64,000 nt of DNA from Oscillatoria princeps RMCB-10 (GTDB lineage: Bacteria; Cyanobacteriota; Cyanobacteriia; Cyanobacteriales; Oscillatoriaceae), in contig JAHHHT010000001.1 in assembly GCA_019359235.1 (NCBI GenBank), positions 496,001-560,000 of the forward strand, given 5' to 3'. Shown in pieces: positions 10,369 through 20,300 of this stretch. Under the pieces are notes generated by a model that was given only the letters and a program-made list of their open reading frames with translations, searched no databases and was not told the origin of the DNA. Made by a program: the position numbers and the translations under genes. The first letter of the stretch is position 1, and each line of letters begins with the position of its first letter.

Positions 10369-10671
10369 CTACACTTCGGGGAACAAGGTGATCGAATCCC
10401 CTTCTGCCAGCGTCACAATTGCCCGCTTGTAGTGCGGCTTAAACCCCACAAATCTGCCCACTCGACGCTTTTTCAGCGGGCTTCTTTGAGTGTTCACGCT
10501 CACCACTCTCACCTCAAACAGGTACTCAATTGCTGCTTTTATCTGCGGTTTCGTCGCTTTTGGAGCTACTTCAAACGTGTATTTGTTCTGCTCCATTAAC
10601 AGGGTTGCTTTTTCTGTCACCAGCGGGCGACGCACCAGATCCGCCAATTTGCGGGTATTGTATTCAGTCAC
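10369..10671 (-). CDS. rplW: 50S ribosomal protein L23
   Basis: 100 residues from a GTG start at 10671 ([21 protein letters not shown]). The frame is open 15 codons further up inside rplD, but GGAGG lies seven bases before this GTG and the family begins here. L23 is the exit-tunnel protein that docks trigger factor and SRP. It overlaps the rplD end by eight bases, so translation is coupled. Confidence 0.94.
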   Translation of the reverse strand: MTEYNTRKLADLVRRPLVTEKATLLMEQNKYTFEVAPKATKPQIKAAIEYLFEVRVVSVNTQRSPLKKRRVGRFVGFKPHYKRAIVTLAEGDSITLFPEV

Positions 10672-11296
10672 TGTACACCTCCTGAATTTTGGCCAGAGCG
10701 GCTGCTGTCGTGACAATTTTATCTGCCGCTAGCACGTCATACACATTCAAGCTTTTAGCTGAAATCAGCTTCACAGAAGCTATATTCCGAGCCGACAAAA
10801 GAACGTTTTCTTCAAGCTCGCTGACAATCAGCAGCACTTTTGATTCTGGCCCGACACCCCAGCGCCCCAGCGCCGCCACCAAATCTTTGGTTTTGGGTCT
10901 TGGCAGCTGATTCGCGAACTCCTCAACCACAATCAAATCCTCGGCGCGACTTTGCAAAGCCGTCCTCAGGGCCAACCGCCGCTCTTTGCGGTTCATCTTG
11001 ATGTCGTAGTCTCTGGGTTTGGGCCCGAATATGACACCGCCCCCCCGCCACAGCGGCGAGCGAATTGAGCCGGCGCGAGCGCGACCCGTGCCTTTTTGAC
11101 GCCAGGGTTTGCGTCCGCCGCCGCTGACTTCCGACCTCGTTTTCGAGCTGGCTGTCCCCTGACGCGCATTGACCATTTGCATTCTCAGCGCTCTGTGGAC
11201 AATATGAGCGGCGTTTTCTTGTTTCGCCACCCGCAGCTCCAGAGTCGCCGAGCCGACTTCTTCTCCTTGCCAGGAACGCACTACGCAGTTAACCAT
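10664..11296 (-). CDS. rplD: 50S ribosomal protein L4
   Basis: 210 residues. Tunnel-constriction protein. The conserved loop [45 protein letters not shown] is complete (about residues 54-98). The 98-bp spacer to rplC holds G-rich runs and a GGGCTAAAGCCCAACT palindromic word that recurs at about 13366. Confidence 0.97.
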   Translation of the reverse strand: MVNCVVRSWQGEEVGSATLELRVAKQENAAHIVHRALRMQMVNARQGTASSKTRSEVSGGGRKPWRQKGTGRARAGSIRSPLWRGGGVIFGPKPRDYDIKMNRKERRLALRTALQSRAEDLIVVEEFANQLPRPKTKDLVAALGRWGVGPESKVLLIVSELEENVLLSARNIASVKLISAKSLNVYDVLAADKIVTTAAALAKIQEVYSD

Positions 11297-11394
11297 ATCT
11301 TCTGTCCTTTCTCAGGTGTTGGGGGTTGGGGGTTTGGGGTTTGGGGGGACATCTGGGACATGTCCTGCTGTTGGGCTAAAGCCCAACTACAAAC

Positions 11395-12030
11395 CTACCG
11401 GCCTACTTTTTTCTCCGGCATGATATTGAGCAGCGCCCCCCGTTTCCCCGGAACCGCTCCTTTTACCAGCAGCAGGTTGCGCTCAGCGTCCACCCTGACT
11501 ACTGTCAGCTTGCGCACCGTCACCTGTTTGCCTCCCAGGCGACCGGCCATCCGCTTGCCCGGGTAAACGCGACCGGGTGTTGTCCCCGCTCCCACAGAAC
11601 CGGGCAGCCGGTGGTTTTTTGACCCGTGCGACATTGGCCCTCGCTTGAAGTTGTGCCGCTTCTGATAGCCGGCAAACCCCCTGCCGATACTGGTTCCGAT
11701 TGCGTCTACAATCTCACCGGCGCTGAAAATATCGGCTTTGATCTCCTGTCCCAACTGATAATCGCCTGGATTCTCCACGCGATACTCTTGCAGGTGCCGC
11801 ACCGGCGCAGTCCCCGACTTGGCCAGGTGCCCCAGCAGCGGCTTGTTGAGAGCCTTGGGCTTCACCTCACCGTATCCCACTTGGATCGCAGTGTAACCGT
11901 CTGTCTCTTCCGTTTTAATTTGCGTTACCGCGCATGGCCCTGCTTGGATCACGGTGACTGGGACAGCTTTTCCCTCCGCGTCAAACACTTGAGTCATGCC
12001 GAGCTTCGTGCCCACAATACCTACAGCCAC
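11395..12030 (-). CDS. rplC: 50S ribosomal protein L3
   Basis: 211 residues. First gene of the operon, as in other cyanobacteria where S10 is encoded elsewhere. Starts at a GTG ([17 protein letters not shown]) with AAGGAG upstream, and contains the L3 signature [38 protein letters not shown]. Binds near the 3' end of 23S rRNA and the peptidyl-transferase centre. Confidence 0.97.
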   Translation of the reverse strand: MAVGIVGTKLGMTQVFDAEGKAVPVTVIQAGPCAVTQIKTEETDGYTAIQVGYGEVKPKALNKPLLGHLAKSGTAPVRHLQEYRVENPGDYQLGQEIKADIFSAGEIVDAIGTSIGRGFAGYQKRHNFKRGPMSHGSKNHRLPGSVGAGTTPGRVYPGKRMAGRLGGKQVTVRKLTVVRVDAERNLLLVKGAVPGKRGALLNIMPEKKVGR

Positions 12031-12619
12031 GGGTTTGATGGTCTCCTTTTTTTACGCACTACTATACTCCCGGATGTCAGGCCAACCTCCCATCCGTTCG
12101 ATCCATAAAGTTTTTTCACGCCAGCCAGCCAGCATCTGTTTCCTAAATTCTCAGGAAACCAGCTTCCCGGCAGTTCTCTGCCAAAATTGCCTTTTGTCTT
12201 AAACTGTCAGCGACCGGGCCAATTTATCCCGGCCTTTGGAGGAACTTCTAGGGACTTAACCCGCGAGCGGGTCAGTATCCGACTGGTGAGACGGGCCGCA
12301 GCGCTGAACAGGCCATTCAGCCGTGCCGCTCATTTCCTCTTCTGCAACGCCTTTCGTGGGGAATCGCAGGCCCAAACTCTCCCTTCTTGCCTCAGCAGAC
12401 TGGAATGCCTGTAATTTTGCCGACAATCTCAAATATTAAACTATCTATTTGAACTTGTCTAGTGATTTGGGAAAAATTTTTTTTTCAGCTGCCGGCCACC
12501 CTGTGGCCAGGGGGCGGCAGGGGCGCACCGGAGCCGCCGCGCAGCCCAGCCCCCCCTGATTCAGGATAAAATGCCAGCAGCAGTTAACAAAACTACAGCA
12601 TAAGGTAAACAGCACAGTT
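12031..12619. other. Divergent intergenic region rplC / ndhN
   Basis: 588 bp that must hold the promoters of the ribosomal operon (minus) and ndhN (plus). A TATAGT-like hexamer (12061-12066, minus strand) lies about 30 bp before the rplC start, without a clear -35 partner. A T-rich run occurs at 12470-12486. No gene recognised. Confidence 0.5.
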
Positions 12620-13096
12620 ATGGCACTGATCACCACCGGGGGCCAACTGATTCGCGATCTGGAAAAGAACGGTGCGCTGGGACTGTATGTCCCCTTAGAA
12701 GGGGGATTTGAGGGGCGCTACCAGCGCCGCATACGGGCAGCAGGGTACACCACCTACAACCTGAGCGCCAGAGGTTTGGGAGACTTAGCCGCCTATCTGA
12801 CAGGGGTTCACGGGGTTCGCCCTCCCCACCTCGGCAAGAAAAGTCTCAGCACCGGCGCAGCAGTCGGCTATGTTTACTACCTCCCCCCCATTCTCAACAC
12901 CCAGTTAGACCACCTGCCCCCCAAGGCCAAAGGACTGGTGCTGTGGATCATCGAAGGACACATCCTCTCCCGTCAGGAAATTGAATATTTGACGGCTTTA
13001 CCTCAAATCGAGCCCCGCGTCAAAATTGTAGTGGAGATGGGCGGCGAGCGCTTCTTCCGCTGGAAGCCCCTGAAAGATACCTTAGCCGCCGCCTGA
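12620..13096 (+). CDS. ndhN: NAD(P)H-quinone oxidoreductase subunit N
   Basis: 158 residues. Hydrophilic, oxygenic-phototroph-specific subunit of the NDH-1 complex, which carries cyclic electron flow and respiration at the thylakoid membrane. Starts MALITTGGQLIRDLEKNGALGLYVPLEGGFEGRYQRRIRAAGY and contains PPHLGKKSLSTGAAVGYVYYLPP, typical of NdhN over its full length. Divergent from rplC, its usual neighbour. In many cyanobacteria ldpA follows directly; here ldpA is 14.8 kb further on. Confidence 0.96.
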   Translation: MALITTGGQLIRDLEKNGALGLYVPLEGGFEGRYQRRIRAAGYTTYNLSARGLGDLAAYLTGVHGVRPPHLGKKSLSTGAAVGYVYYLPPILNTQLDHLPPKAKGLVLWIIEGHILSRQEIEYLTALPQIEPRVKIVVEMGGERFFRWKPLKDTLAAA

Positions 13097-13660
13097 AGCC
13101 GACGCAGTTCCAGCGACCACAAGCGGATGTCCCGGGGTAACAGTTGCCGGTGTGCGGCGGAAACGGTTTAGGAACCGCTGTGCGAAACGCGCCCACCCTT
13201 GTCTCCATCATTCCACTATGTACAGACAAGGACATGTCGCATCTCCACCGTTCGAGCTCCCTTGCTCCACCGTTCGAGCTCCCTTGCTGCACCGTTCGAG
13301 CTCCCTTGCTCCACCGTTCCAGCTCCCTTGCTCCAGCGGTCGAGTTGCGGGGTGCTCTCCGAGTGGGGCTAAAGCCCAACTGCTTTCCGGCCCACCGGCC
13401 CACCGGCCCACCTCGATCCGCACAGCGTCACTTTTGCACCCGCAACCGCCAGGGGACGCCGGCTTGCTTGAAAGTTTTGATAGTTTTAAAGAAGAGTGAG
13501 CCTATAAGGAAGGCCGGGATTAGGGGATTAGGGGATTTTGGATTGTTCATGCTTTAGCGTTTGATGTTTGCAAAGATTTTCACCCTGACCCCGCTCACCC
13601 CCCTATCCCATAAGCGGAGAGGGGGAAAAGGCCATTAATACTTTCACAGGAAAGATGCTT
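13097..13660. other. Intergenic region with 22-bp tandem repeats
   Basis: Non-coding stretch after ndhN. Contains four copies plus a partial copy of a 22-bp unit (13245-13344), then a GGGCTAAAGCCCAACT word and CCGGCCCAC triplets at about 13388-13412. Open frames here are by-products of the repeat. The 3' part leads into the first vWA gene. Confidence 0.6.
13245..13344. repeat. 22-bp tandem repeat, about 4.5 copies
   Basis: Unit CCACCGTTCGAGCTCCCTTG + CT, at 13245, 13267, 13289 and 13311, with a partial copy at 13333. Copies differ at one or two positions. Downstream of ndhN and not within a convincing gene. Confidence 0.9.
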
Positions 13661-14266
13661 ATGTTGGAAAACCGTGATTACACACTAATTATTGACAAAA
13701 GTGGCAGTATGTCCATGAAGGACCTGCCGGGGGGTAAAAGCCGGTGGGCGCTCATGCAAGAGTCTGCCCTTGCCTTGGCCAGCAAATGTGAGGAATTAGA
13801 CCCGGATGGGATTACGGTTTACCTGTTTTCTGGCCGGTTTAAACGCTACGACAATGTAACCGCCGCAACAGTGGCGCAAATATTCAAAGAAAATGAGCCT
13901 TCTGGGAGCACCGATCTGGCGAAGGTGCTCGAAGATGCCCTCAACAGCTACTTTCAGCGCAAGGCGGCAGGGCAGGCAAAGGCCAATGGCGAGACAATTT
14001 TGGTGGTCACAGACGGTGAGCCAGACGATCGCAAAGCCGTGATGAGGGTGATTATTGAGGCGTCTCGCCGGCTGGACAGAGATGAAGAACTGGCGATTTC
14101 GTTTATTCAAGTGGGCAGCGATGCGACCGCCACTCAATTTTTGAAGGTGCTGGACGATCAGTTGCAAGGTGCCGGCGCTAAGTTTGACATCGTTGACACT
14201 GTTACCGTCGAGGATATGGAAGATATGACCCTCACGGAAGTTCTGCTCAATGCGATCGTGGATTAA
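13661..14266 (+). CDS. von Willebrand factor A domain protein, paralogue 1
   Basis: A single cytosolic vWA domain of 201 residues; no signal peptide or membrane segment. Metal-ion-dependent adhesion site residues are present: DKSGSM near the N-terminus (DxSxS), the threonine of GSTDL, and the aspartate of VTDGEPDD. Such domains bind a divalent metal and a partner protein. The start is set at the second ATG (13661) because paralogue 2 begins MLENRDYTLIIDKSGSM at the same place and AGGA lies a proper distance upstream; an ATG six bases earlier is possible. First of three near-identical paralogues (others at 14537 and 15894). Partner unknown. Confidence 0.85.
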   Translation: MLENRDYTLIIDKSGSMSMKDLPGGKSRWALMQESALALASKCEELDPDGITVYLFSGRFKRYDNVTAATVAQIFKENEPSGSTDLAKVLEDALNSYFQRKAAGQAKANGETILVVTDGEPDDRKAVMRVIIEASRRLDRDEELAISFIQVGSDATATQFLKVLDDQLQGAGAKFDIVDTVTVEDMEDMTLTEVLLNAIVD

Positions 14267-14536
14267 CATTCCTTTTTAGGGAGTGGCTAACAAGGAGTGA
14301 CAGCCACCCCTAAAAAACTCTCTCAGTTTCCTCCCTCTGCGCCCTCGGGGTCTGTGGCGGGTTAGAAAAATCATTAATTTATTATAGGGGGGCTCTGTTG
14401 AGTAGGGGAAATATTTTTTAAGAAACCGCGCCTGAGCTAAGAGCGCCAAGAGAAGAGAAGAGAGAGGATTTCAGGAAGGATTGATAAGGCTATAGGAGAA
14501 AGTCGCTGGCTGGAATGTATTTGAGGATAATTTATC

Positions 14537-15142
14537 ATGCTAGAAAACCGGGACTATACGTTAATTATCGATAAGAGCGGCAGTATGAGAGCGCCTGAGC
14601 TGCCAGAGGGTAAAAGTCGGTGGGCGGTTATGCAGGAGTCTACCCTAGCTCTGGCGAGGAAATGCGAAGAACTTGACCCAGACGGGATTGCGGTTTATAT
14701 TTTCTCGGGGCGGTTTAAACGCTACGATAAGGTGACAGCGAGTCAAGTGGAGCGGATTTTTCAGGAAAATGAGCCGGTTGGCGGCACTAATCTAGTTTCT
14801 GTCCTGCAAGATGCGCTCAATCACTACTTTCAGCGGAAGGCTGCCGGTCAGAGCAAACCAGAGGGAGAGACAATTCTAGTGGTAACTGATGGGGAGCCTG
14901 ACGACCGAATGGCTGTGGTGGATGTGATTATTAACGCCTCTCGCAAGATAGATCGGGATGAGGAACTGGCGATTTCTTTTATTCAAGTGGGTTCCGAACC
15001 GCATGTTACCAAGTTTCTCAAGTCGCTGGACGAGCATCTGCAAGATGTCGGCGCGAAGTTTGACATCGTTGACACGGTAACATTCGAGGACATGGAAGAC
15101 ATGACGCTGACAGACGTGCTGCTCAAGGCAATTGTTGATTAG
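14537..15142 (+). CDS. von Willebrand factor A domain protein, paralogue 2
   Basis: 201 residues, colinear with the copies at 13661 and 15894. MIDAS residues are preserved: DKSGSMR, GGTNL and VTDGEPDDR. The C-terminal DIVDTVTFEDMEDMTLTDVLLKAIVD is shared with small changes by all three copies. GAGG lies nine bases before the ATG. The 270-bp spacer to paralogue 1 lacks a gene. The next gene starts shortly after its stop and may be co-transcribed. Confidence 0.85.
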   Translation: MLENRDYTLIIDKSGSMRAPELPEGKSRWAVMQESTLALARKCEELDPDGIAVYIFSGRFKRYDKVTASQVERIFQENEPVGGTNLVSVLQDALNHYFQRKAAGQSKPEGETILVVTDGEPDDRMAVVDVIINASRKIDRDEELAISFIQVGSEPHVTKFLKSLDEHLQDVGAKFDIVDTVTFEDMEDMTLTDVLLKAIVD

Positions 15143-15169
15143 GGGTTTCCTTATGGCTGGATTAAGTAG

Positions 15170-15198
15170 GGTGGGTGACGCGCTTCGCTTCACCCACC
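15170..15198. repeat. GGTGGGTGA palindromic hairpin
   Basis: Nine-base arms GGTGGGTGA / TCACCCACC around an 11-base loop containing CGCGCTTCGCT. It lies between the stop of vWA paralogue 2 and the start of the next gene. This word is a recurrent dispersed repeat in filamentous cyanobacteria; it could also attenuate transcription. Confidence 0.7.
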
Positions 15199-15227
15199 AG
15201 AATGGAGGAGTTTTAGAGGCAAAATAT

Positions 15228-15683
15228 ATGGAATCGATAGATCGCTTATTAGCTGAACTTAAGGCAGAGTATCAGGAAAAGGATAAACCGGCTGAGATCA
15301 AAACCCCGCCGCCTTTGAAAGCAGCGCAGAAAGCCGAGCCGCAGGCATTGCAGACTTATCAAGCTCCCCCCCCGCCAAAGACAAAGAATTCATCCCCCCT
15401 GTATGAGGGTAGCTTAATAGCGGAACTCAAGACGGAGTACGAAGAGCGAGACAGAGCTGAGGAACTGAAAAGACAGCAACAGGTCAGAGAAGAACAGCGC
15501 AGACAGCAACAGCTGCTCGCACAGCAGCGCCAGAAACTCACCCTCGCAGCCCAGGCGTGGCTAAAAGAGTTAGAGCCGCTGTCAGAAGAAGGGCTCTGGT
15601 TTGAAGCGCTGGCTGAGAAATACCCCTCCCGACTGGAGGCGGCTATTGATTACTTGCAAGCTTTGCAGGGAAAGAATCCATAA
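15228..15683 (+). CDS. Small coiled-coil / proline-linker protein, Slr1339-like
   Basis: 151 residues from the ATG at 15228 (MESIDRLLAELKAEYQEKD); the longer frame from 15132 runs through the hairpin repeat and is unlikely. Two similar motifs, LLAELKAEYQEKD and LIAELKTEYEERD, flank a proline-rich linker. A charged Q/R-rich coiled coil of about 40 residues follows, then a folded-looking end (EGLWFEALAEKYPSRLEAAIDYLQAL). The C-terminus resembles the cyanobacterial salt-stress-associated Slr1339-type proteins from memory; this is a weak assignment. Embedded between vWA paralogues, so it may be a partner of theirs. Confidence 0.6.
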   Translation: MESIDRLLAELKAEYQEKDKPAEIKTPPPLKAAQKAEPQALQTYQAPPPPKTKNSSPLYEGSLIAELKTEYEERDRAEELKRQQQVREEQRRQQQLLAQQRQKLTLAAQAWLKELEPLSEEGLWFEALAEKYPSRLEAAIDYLQALQGKNP

Positions 15684-15701
15684 AGACTTCACGGGGGACT
15701 C

Positions 15702-15735
15702 AGAAACCGGGTTTCTTAAAGAAACCCGGTTTCTC
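15702..15735. repeat. GAAACCGGGTTTC palindrome pair
   Basis: AGAAACCGGGTTTCTTAAAG followed by AAACCCGGTTTCT, a hairpin of a family also seen at 16563-16597, 24483-24514 and 26536-26571, and inside the MITE-like elements near 26.6, 26.9 and 42.5 kb. Lies just after the coiled-coil gene and could act as a terminator. Confidence 0.75.
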
Positions 15736-15893
15736 GCCTGGAGGATGCGGTCGGTGCGAATTCCAGAGTGGGGCGCGCATCGCTAACCCGACAGGGAGAT
15801 TTGTGATTTTTATATTAAAAATCAGGGCATTCTCCGGCTGGGTAGTATAAACTAGAAGAAGAAACTCTGACAGTCCTTGGAGGTTGTCTCTGA

Positions 15894-16514
15894 ATGGAAG
15901 GAGGTAATGTTTTGCAAGACCGTGACTATACGTTAATCATTGACAAAAGCGGCAGCATGTCCACCCCAGACCAACTGGGGGGCAAAAGTCGCTGGGATGC
16001 GGCGCAGGAGTCTACCCTAGCGGTGGCGAGAAAATGCGAGCAGTTTGACCCGGACGGGATTACAGTTTACCTGTTTTCGGGCCGGTTCAAGCGGTTCGAG
16101 AACGTTACCTCTAGCAAGGTGGCACAAATATTTCAAGAAAATGACCCTTCTGGGAGCACTAACTTGGCTGCTGTGCTGCTGGATGCGACGAGCAACTACT
16201 TTCAGCGCAAGACTGCCGGTCAGACGAAGCAGAGTGGAGAAACCATTTTGGTGATCACTGACGGGGAGCCTGACGATCGCAGAGCGGTGATGAAGGTGAT
16301 TATTGACGCCTCTCGCCTGATGGACAGAGATGAAGAACTGGCCATTTCTTTCATTCAAGTGGGTTCGGACGCAACGGCTACCCGGTTTCTCAAAGCGCTC
16401 GATGATGAGCTGCAAAGTGCCGGTGCCAAGTTTGACATTGTTGACACTGTTACCCTTGACGATATGGAAGGCATGACTCTGACGGAAATCTTGCTCAATG
16501 CGATCGCGGACTGA
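15894..16514 (+). CDS. von Willebrand factor A domain protein, paralogue 3
   Basis: Up to 206 residues. MIDAS residues conserved: DKSGSMS, GSTNL and VTDGEPDDR. The ATG at 15894 is the first possible start. Comparison with the paralogues and an AAGGAGG at 15899 suggest that initiation may instead be at a TTG at 15912 (LQDRDYTLIIDKSGSM), so the first six residues are doubtful. Same soluble single-domain architecture as the copies at 13661 and 14537; no partner protease, chelatase or Ter gene is adjacent. Confidence 0.83.
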   Translation: MEGGNVLQDRDYTLIIDKSGSMSTPDQLGGKSRWDAAQESTLAVARKCEQFDPDGITVYLFSGRFKRFENVTSSKVAQIFQENDPSGSTNLAAVLLDATSNYFQRKTAGQTKQSGETILVITDGEPDDRRAVMKVIIDASRLMDRDEELAISFIQVGSDATATRFLKALDDELQSAGAKFDIVDTVTLDDMEGMTLTEILLNAIAD

Positions 16515-17333
16515 GTGAGTGCGCGGACATAAATTTGCCGGCGGCGATCGCCGCCGGGATTGAAGAAACCCGGGTTCTCCAAGAAACCGGGTTTCTGGTT
16601 TCCGGGCTGGGCTTTGTCCTGAATGACGCTGTTTTTTTACCGCAGATGAACGCAGATAAATGCAGATAGCGGAGTCAGGGGCATTCACCGGCATTCGCGT
16701 CCAGAGGCGGTTAAAATTAGAAGTTTTTGCCAGATGTGGGGAATGATGGGAGCAAGAGCCCGACAGCGCTGTTTGAGAGACTCACCGGCATGTATTGCTC
16801 ATCGAGCCTCCGCAACTCTATCCCCGACACCTGGAGACAGGAGCCAGCCGCACCGGCATTCCCAACCGAGGAGGGGTGAGGGGCACGCAGCAAGACTCAC
16901 ATTTATCATCCTCCTTGCGGCAGAGATGTGTGCGCTCCTGCTTGCGGCAGAATAAGCAATTACATCGGGAGCGTGCCGGTGCCCGCAACTGTACCGAACA
17001 GCCCTGGGGCAGGGGTGGTTTTTTTCTTTCTCCCTCTTCCCCAAACTCCCTCTCAGCCAGTCATAATATTCTTGCATGCGCTGCCACGCTCCCATGACAT
17101 CCCTACCTCAAGGGAACGCAAGCCTTGCGCCCCACCCCCACTCATCCGCCCGCCAGCAAAAATACTCACGCCCCGGTGAGCGACAGCGGGAAATTGTAAC
17201 GATTGCCACACCGGCGCTATGCCGCTCTCCTCAGCCCGCAGAAAAGTATCGCTGTATAACAGCACTGGGCAATTAACTCTACATAAAATATTAAAGAAGA
17301 GCGAATTCCTCACCACCCCCCAGAAGGACACCT
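16515..17333. other. Intergenic region before the poly-HAMP kinase
   Basis: 819 bp. Contains a GCGATCGC octamer (16546), a GAAACCCGGG hairpin (16563-16597) and a CGCAGAT-rich direct repeat (about 16640-16668). Three short overlapping frames lack family features or ribosome-binding sites. No gene called. Confidence 0.5.
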
Positions 17334-20300
17334 ATGGCAAGCGCACCGGCAACCCAAGCTCCTACCGACGATCTGGACGAAAAACTGCTGCTGAGAACCC
17401 TAGCAGCGGTCAAAAAAGGTGACTTCAGCGTTCGCATGCCCATTGACCAGACCGGCATTGCCGGTAAAATAGCCGACACGCTCAACGAGGTCATTGAACT
17501 CAACGAAAGGATGGCCAAAGAGCTAGAGAGGATCAGCACAGTGGTGGGCAAAGATGGCAAAATTACCCAGCGAGCCTCCTTGGGAAGCGCCGGCGGAGAG
17601 TGGGTAGCCTGCATTGATTATGTCAACACCCTGATAGCCGATTTAGTGCAGCCCACAGCAGAAACCGCTCGCGTCATCCGAGCCGTTGCCAATGGCGATT
17701 TATCCCAAAGAATGACGACAGAAATTGAAGGCAGACCCCTCAAAGGAGAATTTCTGCAAACCTCCCAGATCGTCAACACAATGGTCGAGCAGCTCAGCTC
17801 TTTCGCCGGTGAAGTCACCCGCGTAGCCCGAGAAGTGGGGAGCGAAGGAAAACTCGGCGTGCAAGCCGAAGTTACAGGAGTAGCAGGCACTTGGAAAGAC
17901 CTGACAGACAGCGTAAACTCAATGGCGGGCAACCTTACCGCCCAAGTGCGAAACATTGCCGAAGTGACGACAGCGGTGGCAAACGGCGACCTTTCCAAGA
18001 AAGTCACAGTTGATGTCAAAGGCGAAATTTTAGAGCTGAAAAACACCGTAAACATCATGGTGGATCAGCTGAGTTCCTTCGCTTCAGAAGTGACGCGGGT
18101 TGCCCGCGAAGTCGGTTCCGAAGGAAAACTCGGCGTGCAAGCCTATGTAAAAGGAGTAGCCGGCACCTGGAAAGACCTGACCGATTCAGTCAACTCAATG
18201 GCGGGCAATCTGACAGCCCAAGTGCGAAACATTGCCGCAGTCACGACGGCAGTAGCCAACGGCGACCTTTCCAAAAAAGTCACCGTCGATGTCAAAGGCG
18301 AAATTCTCGAGCTGAAAAACACCGTCAACGTCATGGTAGACCAGCTCAACTCCTTCGCCTCTGAAGTGACGCGGGTTGCCAGAGAAGTCGGTTCCGAAGG
18401 CAAACTCGGCGTGCAAGCGGAAGTCCCCGGCGTCGCCGGCACTTGGAAAGACTTGACAGATAGCGTCAACTTCATGGCCGGCTCCCTAACCGCCCAAGTG
18501 CGAAACATCGCCGAAGTGACGACGGCTGTAGCCAACGGCGACCTCTCCAAAAAGATTACCGTTGATGTAAAAGGCGAAATTCTAGAGCTGAAAAACACGA
18601 TCAACATCATGGTGGACCAGCTCAACTCCTTCGCCTCAGAAGTCACCCGCGTTGCCAGGGAAGTGGGATATGAAGGCAAACTCGGCGTGCAAGCGCAAGT
18701 CCCCGGAGTTGCCGGCACGTGGAAAGACCTGACCGACTCCGTAAACTCAATGGCGGGCAATCTGACAGCCCAAGTGAGAAAAATTGCCGAAGTGACGACA
18801 GCGGTAGCAAATGGCGACCTTTCCAAGAAAATCACAGTTGATGTAAAAGGAGAGATTCTAGAGCTGAAAAACACGATCAACATCATGGTGGACCAGCTCA
18901 ACTCCTTCGCCTCAGAAGTCACCCGGGTTGCCCGAGAAGTGGGTTCAGAAGGCAAACTCGGAGGTCAGGCCGATGTCAAAGGAGTAGCCGGCACCTGGAA
19001 AGACCTCACCGACAGCGTAAACTTCATGGCCGGCTCCCTGACGGCACAAGTGCGAAACATCGCCGAAGTGACAACGGCAGTGGCAACCGGCGACCTTTCC
19101 AAGAAAATCACCGTCGATGTTAAAGGCGAAATTCTCGAACTGAAAAACACCGTCAACACGATGGTGGACCAGCTGAGTTCCTTCGCCTCCGAAGTCACCC
19201 GGGTGGCGCGAGAAGTGGGGACAGAAGGCAAGCTGGGCGTGCAAGCGGAAGTAAAAGGCGTAGCCGGCACCTGGAAAGACCTGACCGATTCAGTCAACTC
19301 AATGGCGGGCAACCTGACAGCCCAGGTGCGCAACATTGCCGAAGTCACAAAAGCCGTAGCCAACGGCGACCTTTCCAAAAAAATCACTGTCGATGTCAAA
19401 GGCGAAATTTTAGAGCTGAAAAACACCGTCAACATCATGGTGGACCAGCTCAACTCCTTCGCGTCTGAAGTCACCCGGGTGGCGCGAGAAGTGGGGACGG
19501 AAGGCAAGCTGGGGGTGCAAGCGGAAGTCAAAGGCGTAGCCGGCACCTGGAAAGACCTGACCGATTCGGTAAACTCAATGGCGGGCAATCTGACAGCCCA
19601 GGTGCGCAACATTGCCGAAGTGTCAACCGCGATTGCCAACGGCGACCTTTCCAAGAAAATCACCGTGCCGGTGAGAGGCGAAATCCTGGAGCTGAAAAAC
19701 ACGATCAACATCATGGTAGACCAGCTGAGTTCCTTCGCCTCAGAAGTGACGCGGGTGGCGCGAGAAGTGGGTTCGGAAGGCAAACTCGGCGGTCAGGCGG
19801 ACGTGCGGGGAGTCGCCGGCGTTTGGAAAGACCTGACCGACAGCGTGAACTTTATGGCCGGCTCGCTGACCGCCCAAGTGCGGAACATTGCCGAAGTGAC
19901 GACGGCAGTGGCCAACGGCGACCTCTCCAAGAAGATTACCGTAGACGTAAAAGGGGAAATTCTGGAGCTGAAGAACACGGTCAACACAATGGTGGACCAG
20001 CTCAACTCCTTCGCATCTGAAGTCACCCGGGTGGCGCGAGAAGTGGGTTCGGAAGGCAAACTCGGCGGTCAGGCAGAAGTCCGGGGAGTGGCGGGAACCT
20101 GGAAAGACCTGACGGACAGCGTCAACTCGATGGCGCGAAACCTCACCGCCCAGGTGCGGAACATTGCGGAAGTGACGACGGCAGTGGCCAACGGCGACCT
20201 CTCCAAGAAAATCACGGTGGACGTGAAAGGGGAGATTCTGGAGCTGAAGAACACGATCAACATCATGGTGGACCAGCTCAACTCCTTCGCCTCGGAAGTG

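Noticed and set aside
13661-16514. TerY/tellurium-resistance or magnesium-chelatase-type vWA system
   Set aside because: No TerD/TerC-type protein, AAA ATPase or chelatase subunit is present nearby.
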